The notes under the pieces are model-generated. The model was not told the DNA's origin and searched no databases. It saw only the letters and a list, made by a program, of their open reading frames with translations. From assembly GCA_951828515.1 (NCBI GenBank), contig OX639992.1:3016217-3080216 (forward strand): a stretch of DNA of 64,000 bases. Reading direction: 5' to 3'. The position numbers and the translations under genes were made by a program. Numbering within the stretch: position 1 is the stretch's first letter; each line of letters starts with the position of its first letter. The DNA is from an uncultured Poribacteria bacterium (GTDB taxonomy: Bacteria > Poribacteria > WGA-4E > WGA-3G). This document shows positions 36,657 through 44,853 of the stretch, in pieces.

Positions 36657-36940
36657 TCTAAAGGGTGTTAGGGGTGGGAAACCTTGTAAACACGGCACTG
36701 CTCCTGCGTAGGCGTTGCCCCTTTATCGGAAATCGCGAGTAAATTGTCGAAACTTGAAAAAAAAATGCAATTTGGATAAACCTCTTACCTCTTGTTAACG
36801 TCACATATATTAGAGAAACGCGGTGAATGCTATCCAATTTTTTGCAGTCTTAACCCCGGAATATTAGAGAAAACCGGTAGGTTGAAACTACATGGATGAA
36901 ATTGGTAAAAGGCACTGGAGAAAATAAAAATATCCGCTGC
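36657..36940. other. intergenic region, convergent
   Basis: 284 nt between the ABC exporter and the convergent pentapeptide-repeat gene. I see no RNA gene, clear terminator or known repeat. Confidence 0.5.
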
Positions 36941-37516
36941 CTAATTTCGTCCCTTTTTGGTGATAGCACCTTCAAGATCGGCTTCACGATAGACGGCTTC
37001 AGAGAGGTCAACCTCATATAGATATGTATCTTTGAAATTAGCACCGAGTAAGACAACACCTATCAGTTTAATTTCACCGAAAATCGCCTCTCCGAGGTCT
37101 GCGTTCTCAAAACTGGTGAGCGAACCGAAAGGTCCCGGCACCTCGCATTTGGGGCAACCGAGGGTAGCACGACGCAGGTCAGCGCGTCGGAAGTTAGTAC
37201 CACAGAGTAGACTTCCACTCAGAAACGCACCGCATAGGTTCGCTTCCTCGAGGTTGGCATCCGTTAAATTGGAACCGACCAGATACGTCCGATGTAAGGT
37301 GGCACCAGAAAGGTTCGCACCAGTGAGATTCGCATCGTTCAGGTTCGCATCTGTTAAATCCGCGTTCCGCAGATCAGTACCGCTCAAGTTCGCTTCCAAC
37401 AAATCAACACCTACGAGCGGTTGATTCGCTAAATCTAAGTTTGCAAGATTTTCACCAGAAAGAGATTCACCGGCTTGACACTTTTTAATTATTTCATTTT
37501 CTGTGAGTTGAGCCAT
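36941..37516 (-). CDS. pentapeptide-repeat protein
   Basis: A 191-residue protein made mostly of A(D/N)LxX pentapeptides (LANLDLANQPLVG, EANLSGTDLRNADLTDANL and so on) over residues ~20-120 and again ~140-185. It folds into a right-handed quadrilateral beta-helix. Some family members (MfpA, Qnr) mimic DNA and bind gyrase, but most have unknown roles and nothing here points to gyrase protection. A central insert, RATLGCPKCEVPGPFGSL, breaks the helix. It is transcribed toward the ABC gene and away from the sigma factor. Confidence 0.88.
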   Translation of the reverse strand: MAQLTENEIIKKCQAGESLSGENLANLDLANQPLVGVDLLEANLSGTDLRNADLTDANLNDANLTGANLSGATLHRTYLVGSNLTDANLEEANLCGAFLSGSLLCGTNFRRADLRRATLGCPKCEVPGPFGSLTSFENADLGEAIFGEIKLIGVVLLGANFKDTYLYEVDLSEAVYREADLEGAITKKGRN

Positions 37517-37630
37517 TAATTAATTGCCTCCAATTGTTATACGATATTTTAGGGGGCTGCTTGCAAGCCAATCATATTACTCAGTAGATATACGAATGGA
37601 TTATGCATAATAGCATACCACATACAGAAT

Positions 37631-37648
37631 AAAAAGTTAAACTTTTTT
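37631..37648. promoter_or_regulatory. AT-rich palindrome in sigma-factor upstream region
   Basis: AAAAAGTTAAACTTTTT, a near-perfect palindrome with T-run, in the 207-nt divergent spacer. It could be a weak terminator or operator. Confidence 0.3.
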
Positions 37649-37723
37649 TCATAATTTTTACTGTGTTAGGCAACCATAAAAAATATCTCGTTCGGGAGAT
37701 CGAGGCTACAGTGAGGTGGAGAC

Positions 37724-39358
37724 ATGAGAGACTATTACCCAGCGTACCCAGTAGAATCTGAGATTTTCGCAGAAGATGAGGAGAGGGAAGAGAACCCTAC
37801 AGAGTCACCAAGGGATGAGACTTTTGCGTACCTACAGAAGATTGCGAAGACACCTTTATTGGAACCTGAACAAGAAACTACCCTTTTTGAAAAATATCGA
37901 GAAGGTTTCCAAGCGTTTACCAACCTGTTGAATCAGCTTCCCGATTGGATGAGAGTCCTGCTTGATATTACTGAGAACGATACTTCAAATGGCAGCGAAA
38001 AATTAGAACCCGCACAATCAGAACACGGATTAATTATAGACCGGGTCCGTGCCGAAATCCAAGCGCTTGGTGTCCTATTGGAAAAATTAGAGGCGAAGGC
38101 GAATTTGTTAGAACAGGCACGCTGGAAAATCTTTGAAGAAAACTTGTATCTCCTACAAAAATATGTTGATCCCACCGCATCGCCCGAATTGATGCAGGTG
38201 GGAAGCCTCGGACTCTTGAAAGCTATTGACGACAGCGACACAAAACGTGGTACCGAATTCCGCACATACGCCCGCAAAGCGATTCGCAGCGACATCAACA
38301 CCTTTAACAAAAAAGCAGCGCAAGCACAGCAACGGCAAACGACCTCTACCGTGACAGAAGTGCATCCGATTCCCGAACTCGCTCACATCACAACAGCATG
38401 TTTTGACGAAGAACAGGAATCCTTGGCTTTTCAGGAATTCGACGTCATCCGATATGAAATTGAAACGCTTTTGGAGGAGCTGCCCGCCAATATGTTAGTG
38501 GAGCGGACTGCTGCCTGCAAGCCACACACACTTCGGTTTGTACTTGAAGATGTCCGAAGGGAATTTGCACACGTCAAGTGGTTGGCGGAACAATTGGAAG
38601 CCGCGGACCAAGTCACACATGGAACGAAACTAAAAATTGTCGAAGCGAACCTTCGTCTTGTCGCCAGTATCGCCAAACAACATCACTTTAGTAAGACATC
38701 CCTAACCTTCCTTGATTTGATGCAGGAAGGCAGCCTCGGATTGATGCGAGCCGTGGATAAATTCGACCACACCCTCCGATTCCGATTCAGCACTTATGCG
38801 ACTTGGTGGATTATGCAATCTATCAAGCGTGCCCTCGATCAACAAGGGCAGATGATCCGTGTTCCATGCTATATCGGTGAAGCGCGTCGCGCCATTAAAC
38901 AGGCACAATCAGATTTGACAACCCAACTCGGACGCGAACCCACTACAACTGAAATTGCGAAAGAAGTCGAACTTACGGAGAAAAAGGTTTCCGAAATTTT
39001 CAACGCTACAAAAGATCCTGTGCCGCTCGATGCACCGATCAATGAAGACTCTCCGGATGGCTCGTTTTCCGAACTTATTCCGGATCAATCTCAAATTACG
39101 CCTGAAAACTATTTGCTCGATTATGCCAAAATCGAGGTGATCACAGAGGTCCTCAACCGAACACTTAATCCTCGTGAAACACAGGTGATCATTCTGCGGT
39201 ACGGCTTAATGGACGGCACTGAATATACTTTGGCGGACATCGGAGACAAACTTCGGATTAGTCGTGAACGTGTCCGACAGATAGAGGCTGAAGCTATTGT
39301 TAAGCTCAAACGCCACGACTCGAAAACATTGCTCCAAGACTTACTTCAAGATTTCTAA
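37724..39358 (+). CDS. RpoD-like sigma-70 factor with a second region-2-like module
   Basis: A 544-residue RNA polymerase sigma factor. Region 1.2 is at 31-62 (FAYLQKIAKTPLLEPEQE). Standard region 2 lies at ~303-370 (KIVEANLRLVASIAKQ, DLMQEGSLGLMRAVDKFD, FRFSTYATWWIMQSIKRA), region 3 at ~375-450, and region 4 at ~470-535 (RETQVIILRYGL, ISRERVRQIEAEAI). Between 1.2 and 2, residues 137-196 look like a second, degenerate region 2: FEENLYLLQKYV, LMQVGSLGLLKAIDDSD, TEFRTYARKAIRSDI. The spacing suggests an internal duplication. GAGGTGGAG lies just before the ATG. Whether it is the main or an alternative sigma cannot be told. Confidence 0.9.
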   Translation: MRDYYPAYPVESEIFAEDEEREENPTESPRDETFAYLQKIAKTPLLEPEQETTLFEKYREGFQAFTNLLNQLPDWMRVLLDITENDTSNGSEKLEPAQSEHGLIIDRVRAEIQALGVLLEKLEAKANLLEQARWKIFEENLYLLQKYVDPTASPELMQVGSLGLLKAIDDSDTKRGTEFRTYARKAIRSDINTFNKKAAQAQQRQTTSTVTEVHPIPELAHITTACFDEEQESLAFQEFDVIRYEIETLLEELPANMLVERTAACKPHTLRFVLEDVRREFAHVKWLAEQLEAADQVTHGTKLKIVEANLRLVASIAKQHHFSKTSLTFLDLMQEGSLGLMRAVDKFDHTLRFRFSTYATWWIMQSIKRALDQQGQMIRVPCYIGEARRAIKQAQSDLTTQLGREPTTTEIAKEVELTEKKVSEIFNATKDPVPLDAPINEDSPDGSFSELIPDQSQITPENYLLDYAKIEVITEVLNRTLNPRETQVIILRYGLMDGTEYTLADIGDKLRISRERVRQIEAEAIVKLKRHDSKTLLQDLLQDF

Positions 39359-39464
39359 TATTGGCTATCGGTTTTCAGCACGGGTTTTCTACGAAAACCC
39401 TTTCAGTTGTCAGTGGATTTTGTAGCAGGAAACGGGTGTTTTTTAACCTTCACGCCTTTTTTGC

Positions 39465-39500
39465 TGACGACTGACCACTGATGGCTGACTGCTGATTAAG
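39465..39500 (+). repeat. heptad repeat before LarC gene
   Basis: GCTGACG, ACTGACC, ACTGATG, GCTGACT, GCTGATT: five 7-bp units immediately before the AAGGAG ribosome-binding site of larC. Confidence 0.75.
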
Positions 39501-39513
39501 GAGTGTAAATACA

Positions 39514-40830
39514 GTGAAGATCGCGTATTTCGACTGTTTCTCAGGCATTAGCGGTGACATGACGCTCGGTGCTCTCGTCGATGTCGGTGTGCCACCGGAA
39601 ATGCTTGCAGACGGATTGTCTACGCTCAAACTCGACGCTGAGTTCAGTCTACACTTTGAAAAAGCCACAAAACACGGCATTACCGGTACCAGAGCGATTG
39701 TAGAGGTGCATCCTGCACACACCTCACACGCCGATTCACATCACGAGCATGGACAGGCACATCGCCATGACCACGATCACGAACATCACGATCACGAACA
39801 TCACAGTCACCATGACCACGATCACGGACCGACTCGCCATCTCTCCGATATTTTCAAATTGCTTGATGACAGCGATTTAGACCCAGAAATTCGGGATACT
39901 GCGAAACACGTCTTTGACCGACTCGCGGAGGCAGAGGCAAAGGTTCACAATATGAGCAAAGCCAACGTTCATCTCCACGAGGTGAGTGGGATCGATTCAA
40001 TTGTGGACATCGTAGGTTCCGTTATCGGTTTGGCGCATCTGGACGTTGACGCGGTTTATGCATCGCCGCTCTCTCTCGGTAGAGGCTTTGTCCGATGTGC
40101 CCATGGACTCATGCCCGTTCCTGTCCCCGGCACCATGGAACTCCTAAGAGGTATTCCGATTCATCAAACCGATATACCAAAGGAACTGGTAACGCCAACT
40201 GGAGCGGCACTCATTACGACGTTATCGCAGGAATTCGGGGTCATGCCCCAAATGCGGTTAGATCGAGTCGGATATGGTGCTGGCACCCGCGACCTCGAAC
40301 AACGACCAAACCTCCTCCGACTCTGTCTCGGTGAAAAAATCTCAAGGAGCGATTCGCAAGCGACCCACCATCACGCCGAGACTGACAGTGTGGACATCAT
40401 TGAGACCAATGTAGACGATATGTCACCAGAGATTACGGGATATGTCACCGCTCAACTCTTTAAACACGGCGCGCTTGATGTCTTTCTTACACCGATTTTC
40501 ATGAAAAAGAATAGACCCGCTACACAGATAACTGTTCTCTGTCCTGCACAGCACCGCGATAGACTCATTGAACTCCTCCTCACTGAAACCACGACCTTTG
40601 GTGTTAGACTCTCTTCCGCCAATCGGGTCAAACTCCGGCGCGATTTCACCCAAGTCGAGACGCAGTGGGGAACAATTCAAGCGAAACGTGGGTACCTCAA
40701 CGGCACCCTTATCAAGACCGTCCCCGAATATGAGGATTGCAGACGGCTTGCGGAACAGAACAACGTCCCTCTTCGACAGATCTATGCAGAGGCACTCAAC
40801 AACCTGGATTCTATTGACACTGTAGATTGA
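39514..40830 (+). CDS. larC: nickel pincer cofactor biosynthesis protein LarC
   Basis: LarC inserts nickel into the pyridinium-dithiocarboxylate precursor to form the nickel-pincer cofactor of lactate racemase and related enzymes. Signatures: YFDCFSGISGDMTLGAL at the N-terminus, VHLHEVSGIDSIVDIVG, and a C-terminal IIETNVDDMSPEITGY and ILCP-like TVLCPAQ. A His/Asp-rich stretch at ~65-110 (HHEHGQAHRHDHDHEHH) probably binds nickel. Here it is one open frame of 438 residues; in some lactobacilli LarC is split into LarC1/LarC2 with frameshifting. The start is GTG 39514 with AAGGAG upstream. A LarA-like gene is at 49441-50694, not adjacent. Confidence 0.93.
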   Translation: MKIAYFDCFSGISGDMTLGALVDVGVPPEMLADGLSTLKLDAEFSLHFEKATKHGITGTRAIVEVHPAHTSHADSHHEHGQAHRHDHDHEHHDHEHHSHHDHDHGPTRHLSDIFKLLDDSDLDPEIRDTAKHVFDRLAEAEAKVHNMSKANVHLHEVSGIDSIVDIVGSVIGLAHLDVDAVYASPLSLGRGFVRCAHGLMPVPVPGTMELLRGIPIHQTDIPKELVTPTGAALITTLSQEFGVMPQMRLDRVGYGAGTRDLEQRPNLLRLCLGEKISRSDSQATHHHAETDSVDIIETNVDDMSPEITGYVTAQLFKHGALDVFLTPIFMKKNRPATQITVLCPAQHRDRLIELLLTETTTFGVRLSSANRVKLRRDFTQVETQWGTIQAKRGYLNGTLIKTVPEYEDCRRLAEQNNVPLRQIYAEALNNLDSIDTVD

Positions 40831-40961
40831 TCTGAAATCTAAACTCGCCTTTCACCCATTTCCTCCCATTTCACATATCCGCAGAAGTCCGGCTTTTATC
40901 TTTTTTTAAGCCTTTTTGCCTAAAATCCGCCTCTATGTAACCATAGCAACCCCTTAAAATA

Positions 40962-41086
40962 TAGTAAAATCCGAAAATATGTTTACATTTTGGAAAACCC
41001 GCGCCCTGCTTCATGAACCCTGTAGGAGGGAACTCCGATTCCCGACTCTCTTCCTGGGGGTGTATAAGTAAGTACGGGTTCTACTA
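40962..41086 (+). mobile_element. 125-bp MITE with TA target duplication, copy 2
   Basis: Ends TAGTAAAATCCGAAAATA and TACGGGTTCTACTA, flanked by TA at 40960-40961 and 41087-41088. Its left 30 nt (GAAAATATGTTTACATTTTG) and right 30 nt (GTGTATAAGTAAGTACGGG) match copy 1. Its centre is the GGAGGGAACTCCGATTCCC repeat (41025-41048) rather than the GGCGAGG palindrome of copy 1. Confidence 0.87.
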
Positions 41087-41158
41087 TATATGGGCATTTG
41101 CCGGACAGACACTGCTGGATAACCACACCTGGACTGCTAAAAACATATAGCGAATCCA

Positions 41159-41206
41159 ATTGGGTTGTCAGACCAATCGTCGCAGAAACTCGATAGTTAG
41201 AAAAGT
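41159..41206 (+). repeat. ATTGGGTTGT dispersed repeat, copy 2
   Basis: ATTGGGTTGTCAGACCAATC, CAGAAAC, ATAGTTAGAAAAG: same block order as 29205-29252. Confidence 0.6.
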
Positions 41207-41472
41207 GAATTTTCAGGCAAAAACGAGGTTTAAACACCTGTGATTCTTTAAAATGGCACTTGAATGAAATTTCTTGAACCCGTTGAAAGTGCATCCAAAG
41301 GTCTGTATAAGTGGAAGTTTTCGTAGAGATCCACTCCCCTAATTAACACAACCTTATCTTGCGCTACGTTCCTTCGCAGAACTTGCAAACCAAAATTTAT
41401 TCTAAAAAAACAGCAGTTCCATCATACAGAGATTCCCAGTGTGTCTCACTGCCTAACCTTGTCGGGAAACAA

Positions 41473-41497
41473 AACAGGACGTGACACACGTCCTGTT
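41473..41497 (+). promoter_or_regulatory. perfect 10-bp hairpin directly before the permease gene
   Basis: AACAGGACGT, 5-nt loop GACAC, ACGTCCTGTT; the 3' arm ends 8 nt before the ATG at 41506. The only AGGA sequence upstream of the start lies inside the 5' arm, so folding might hide it. Alternatively the palindrome is a dimeric-repressor operator. Confidence 0.6.
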
Positions 41498-41505
41498 AAG
41501 AAAAA

Positions 41506-42771
41506 ATGAAATTTCGTGACGCTATCACCGCAGGTATTGCGCATCTTGCCCAAAATAAACTCCGTGCCGGTTTGTCCATTCTCGGTATCTTCATCGGGAT
41601 AGCCAGTGTTCTGTGCATGATCGCCATCGGTGATGGGGCGAAACTTCTTATCGCCCAAGACATCGAGACGCTCGGCGGCGCAAACCAAGTCCAATTCTGG
41701 ACACGGACTTCTATTTGGAAACGCCGACGGCTGGTTCGGCGCACCACTGAACGATATACCCTTGAGGACGCTCTTGCTATTGAGGCGGAGTGCCCCAATG
41801 TTCTGTATGTCCTGCCCAAACACGAAGGCTACACAACTTTCGTTACCAGCAGGGATGGGAACCAAGCCAGACCGCTTTTAGAAGGTGTTACAGCGGACTA
41901 CGCACACGGCATGAAATGGGAGTTACAGACTGGTAGATTCCTTTCCGAGGGCGATATCGAAAATGCAAAGCAGGTGTGCGTCCTCGGTGCCGATACGGCT
42001 ACAGAGCTATTTGGTGAGGAATCCCCAATTGGACAAGAGGTAAAGGTTCGGTATCATTGGCGAGGAGCGATGGTAAGGTTACAGGTCGTCGGTGTGATGA
42101 AAAAGAAGGGACGCAGTCTCAGCATCTGGTATTCTTTGGATGATGCCTTATGTGTGCCCTTAACAACATACCAACAACGGATCACAGGTACCCGTTATCT
42201 TGAAGACATAGTCGTCTTTTTTGAAAAAGGTACGGAGATTGAAAGCATCGTTGATTCCGTCAAGCACATCCTTCGTAAAAGACACCGGGGAAAAGATGAT
42301 TTTATCGGATATTGGATAGCAAAATGGACAGCAAGACGCCTCGACCACATTGAAAAAGTGATTAAAGTCACTTTGGGGAGCATTGCCGGATTTTCGCTCT
42401 TTGTCAGCGGCATCGGCATCATGAATATATGTCTCGTCTCCGTCGGTGAGAAAACGCGGGAGATCGGTTTGCGAAAATCGGTAGGGGCGAAACAGATTCA
42501 CATTTTCTGCCAATTCTTGACGGAATCGATCTGTCTCTGTCTGTGTGGTGCTGTGCTCGGCATCGCGGGAGGTTGGCTGGCGGCGCAAGGTATGGCACAA
42601 CTCGCTGTCCGAATTGTAAGGGTTGTGCCAGAGTGGCCCGTTGTTCTCTCTTTGCCGTGGATGTTGACTTCCGTTATCTTCTCAATTGTCATGGGCATCA
42701 CTTTTGGTGTTTATCCAGCGATACTCGCCGCTAAGCTTTCACCGATTGAAGCACTCCGCACCGAAAATTAG
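41506..42771 (+). CDS. MacB/FtsX-family ABC transporter permease
   Basis: A 421-residue membrane protein with the MacB/LolC architecture. It has an N-terminal membrane helix (residues ~20-40, LSILGIFIGIASVLCMIAIGDGA), a ~230-residue periplasmic MacB-PCD domain, then three C-terminal helices with GIGIMNICLVSVGEKTREIGLRKSVGAK and the final IFSIVMGITFGVYPAILAAKLSPIEALR. These permeases pair with a separate ATPase (MacB-like or LolD-like) to move peptides, lipoproteins or signals; no ATPase gene is adjacent. A strong hairpin precedes the start. Its role is unassigned. Confidence 0.9.
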   Translation: MKFRDAITAGIAHLAQNKLRAGLSILGIFIGIASVLCMIAIGDGAKLLIAQDIETLGGANQVQFWTRTSIWKRRRLVRRTTERYTLEDALAIEAECPNVLYVLPKHEGYTTFVTSRDGNQARPLLEGVTADYAHGMKWELQTGRFLSEGDIENAKQVCVLGADTATELFGEESPIGQEVKVRYHWRGAMVRLQVVGVMKKKGRSLSIWYSLDDALCVPLTTYQQRITGTRYLEDIVVFFEKGTEIESIVDSVKHILRKRHRGKDDFIGYWIAKWTARRLDHIEKVIKVTLGSIAGFSLFVSGIGIMNICLVSVGEKTREIGLRKSVGAKQIHIFCQFLTESICLCLCGAVLGIAGGWLAAQGMAQLAVRIVRVVPEWPVVLSLPWMLTSVIFSIVMGITFGVYPAILAAKLSPIEALRTEN

Positions 42772-42831
42772 CAATCAGGCACCGTCGTCAACGGTGTTAG
42801 TTCTTGCGCGATGGTTTCGCGTCAACAATGC

Positions 42832-44724
42832 CTACTGACTGCTGACCGCCGACGGCTGATGGCTATTCTGCTGGCACAAATCGCACGTCCCGCACCGATA
42901 ACTTTCGTCAACAGGTTCACCAAAATAGTCTCGAATCACGCGCATTCGGCAGGTAGTTTCTAACGCGTAAACAATCATCTGATCAATCTGGCTCTGTTTT
43001 CGGCGAACATAGTCGCCTACTTCAATCTGCTCATCCGTCAGTGTGCTGAGCATTTGGCTATCCTCAAGCAGTTCAATGAGGAGCAAATCTTCCTGTCCCC
43101 AGTACTGAATATAACCGTCGCTTTGCAACTCGGCGAGGGCTTCCATGATCACCTTCGGGTTTTCTCCAACGGCTTCACAGAGTTCTAAAATTGTTTTTTG
43201 CGGAGGCACGCCATCACGATGATCGTGATGGCGTGACCTCCGAAATTTTCCACCCCGCAATTGGTGGAGTAATTCACGCTGGGTTGCCTCCGCGGGTTCT
43301 CCTTTTTCAACCCAAGATCCGCGAAATCTCACAGAGAGCTGAGAGGGTACGTTATACCACCGCTTTAAAAATCCGAGTTTCTCCAGATAACTGAGGCAGA
43401 CGTGGACTTTTGTCCCTTTAGCACCACTCATCCACTCCAATTCATCGTTAGAAATTGTGCGGTACCTGTCGCTCCCTTTGAAATTTTCAACGACCTTTAA
43501 GAGTTTAAGCAAAGACTGTTTATCCGGTGCGTTCTCTTTGATAAACCACTCGTGTAGCCCGCGGTCATCGTTACAAAAGAGTAGGATACAGAGTGCATTC
43601 TCTCCATCTCTCCCTGCCCTCCCCACTTCTTGGCAGTACTCTTCAAGGGTGCCAGTAAGCGTCCAATGCACGATGTATCGGATATCCGGTTTGTCGATAC
43701 CCATACCGAAGGCATTCGTGGCAACAACGATATCTAATCCGTTCTCACTATTGTCGAAAAAGGCTTCTTGCACGCGTGTACGCTCGTGGGGTTCAAGCCC
43801 AGCGTGGTAGAAATCTGCTCGGAATCCACGTCTTTGGAGAAAGTCCGCGATATCTTCGGTCTCTCGCCGTCGTCCCGCATAGATGATCCCGTTTTTCGGT
43901 GATGTCTTCAGATTCCCCAGACGAATGGGTAGATGATTTGAAGCCTGGTCGGTAAGGAACTTTTCGAGTTGTTGATACTTTTCGTCGTCATCTTCATTCT
44001 GTTGGACGACCAATTTCAAATTGGGACGCTCAATCCCTTGCGTGAGCGTACGAGGTGTTGGTATGTTCAGCACACTGAGAATATCTTCTCGAATCTCTGG
44101 TGGTGCTGTTGCGGTGAAAAGTGCGATGACGCGCGGTTGGAGCACATCAACTGTATCTTTGAGGGACAAATAGGCAGGGCGGAAATCACGTCCCCATTGC
44201 GAGATACAGTGCGCCTCATCAATGACGAATAGCGAGATAGGAAACGCATTCAAGATGTCCAAAAATCGTCGGCTTCGAAGGCGTTCTGGTGAGATATAGA
44301 GTAGTTTTATTTCGTTCCGTCTCAGGCGCGCCAATTCACTCTGATATTCTTCCCATGTTTGTGTGCTGTTGATGAGCGCAACCGAATGAATTCCTTGTTC
44401 TCGTAAGGCATCAACCTGATCCTTCATCAATGAAATAAGGGGCGAGATCACGATTGTTATACCGTCGAGCATCAGTGCCGGGAGTTGATAACACAACGAC
44501 TTTCCGTGACCTGTTGGGAATACAGCAAATACGTTCTCACCATCTAAAATCGCCTCGACAATTTCGCGTTGCCCTTTACGGAAGGAAGTATAACCGAAGT
44601 GGGTATCAAGTGCTACTGAGAGGGGATCTGTCAGCCGTTCACAAGCGTGTGCTGGCTCTGACACATCGGTTTCCGAGTCGAGAATAGCATCTACCTCTTT
44701 AAGCAAGTCTTGCAAATTAGGCAT
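42832..44724 (-). CDS. recQ: ATP-dependent DNA helicase RecQ
   Basis: A 630-residue 3'-5' helicase. Visible: GYTSFRKGQREIVEAILDG (motif 0), AVFPTGHGKSLCYQLPA (Walker A, 70s), FVIDEAHCISQWGRDFRPAY (DEAH), helicase motifs V and VI (NAFGMGIDKPDIRYIVHW, EVGRAGRDGE), and a zinc-binding region C...YRCGTCDLCQQ at the end. Like many RecQs it lacks an obvious HRDC domain. Its last residues (NSHQPSAVSSQ) come from a heptad array at 42832-42866, so repeat sequence has extended the C-terminus. The start ATG at 44724 is close to another heptad array upstream. Confidence 0.94.
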   Translation of the reverse strand: MPNLQDLLKEVDAILDSETDVSEPAHACERLTDPLSVALDTHFGYTSFRKGQREIVEAILDGENVFAVFPTGHGKSLCYQLPALMLDGITIVISPLISLMKDQVDALREQGIHSVALINSTQTWEEYQSELARLRRNEIKLLYISPERLRSRRFLDILNAFPISLFVIDEAHCISQWGRDFRPAYLSLKDTVDVLQPRVIALFTATAPPEIREDILSVLNIPTPRTLTQGIERPNLKLVVQQNEDDDEKYQQLEKFLTDQASNHLPIRLGNLKTSPKNGIIYAGRRRETEDIADFLQRRGFRADFYHAGLEPHERTRVQEAFFDNSENGLDIVVATNAFGMGIDKPDIRYIVHWTLTGTLEEYCQEVGRAGRDGENALCILLFCNDDRGLHEWFIKENAPDKQSLLKLLKVVENFKGSDRYRTISNDELEWMSGAKGTKVHVCLSYLEKLGFLKRWYNVPSQLSVRFRGSWVEKGEPAEATQRELLHQLRGGKFRRSRHHDHRDGVPPQKTILELCEAVGENPKVIMEALAELQSDGYIQYWGQEDLLLIELLEDSQMLSTLTDEQIEVGDYVRRKQSQIDQMIVYALETTCRMRVIRDYFGEPVDESYRCGTCDLCQQNSHQPSAVSSQ

Positions 44725-44853
44725 ATTTTGTTAAGGGTTGTCGGTTATCAGTTGTCGGTTGTCGGTGGACGTTGTCGACACGGTACCTTTTTTGAGAAGG
44801 TTCAACCGTCGTTGACGGTGACTGAAAACCGTTAACCGAAGACCGATAACCAA
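44725..44853. repeat. heptad arrays between GT2 and recQ genes
   Basis: 44735-44768 (units GGTTATC, AGTTGTC, GGTTGTC, GGTGGAC) and 44819-44851 (units TGACTGA, AAACCGT, TAACCGA, AGACCGA, TAACCAA) form nearly the whole spacer. Confidence 0.7.

Larger units (their letters stand above)
40831..41505. other. intergenic region with MITE, dispersed repeat and hairpin
   Basis: 675 nt without a credible gene. It contains the second copy of the TA-MITE (40962-41086), the ATTGGGTTGT repeat copy 2 (41159-41206), and a perfect 10-bp hairpin (41473-41497) just before the permease gene. Nothing else is recognised. Confidence 0.65.
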
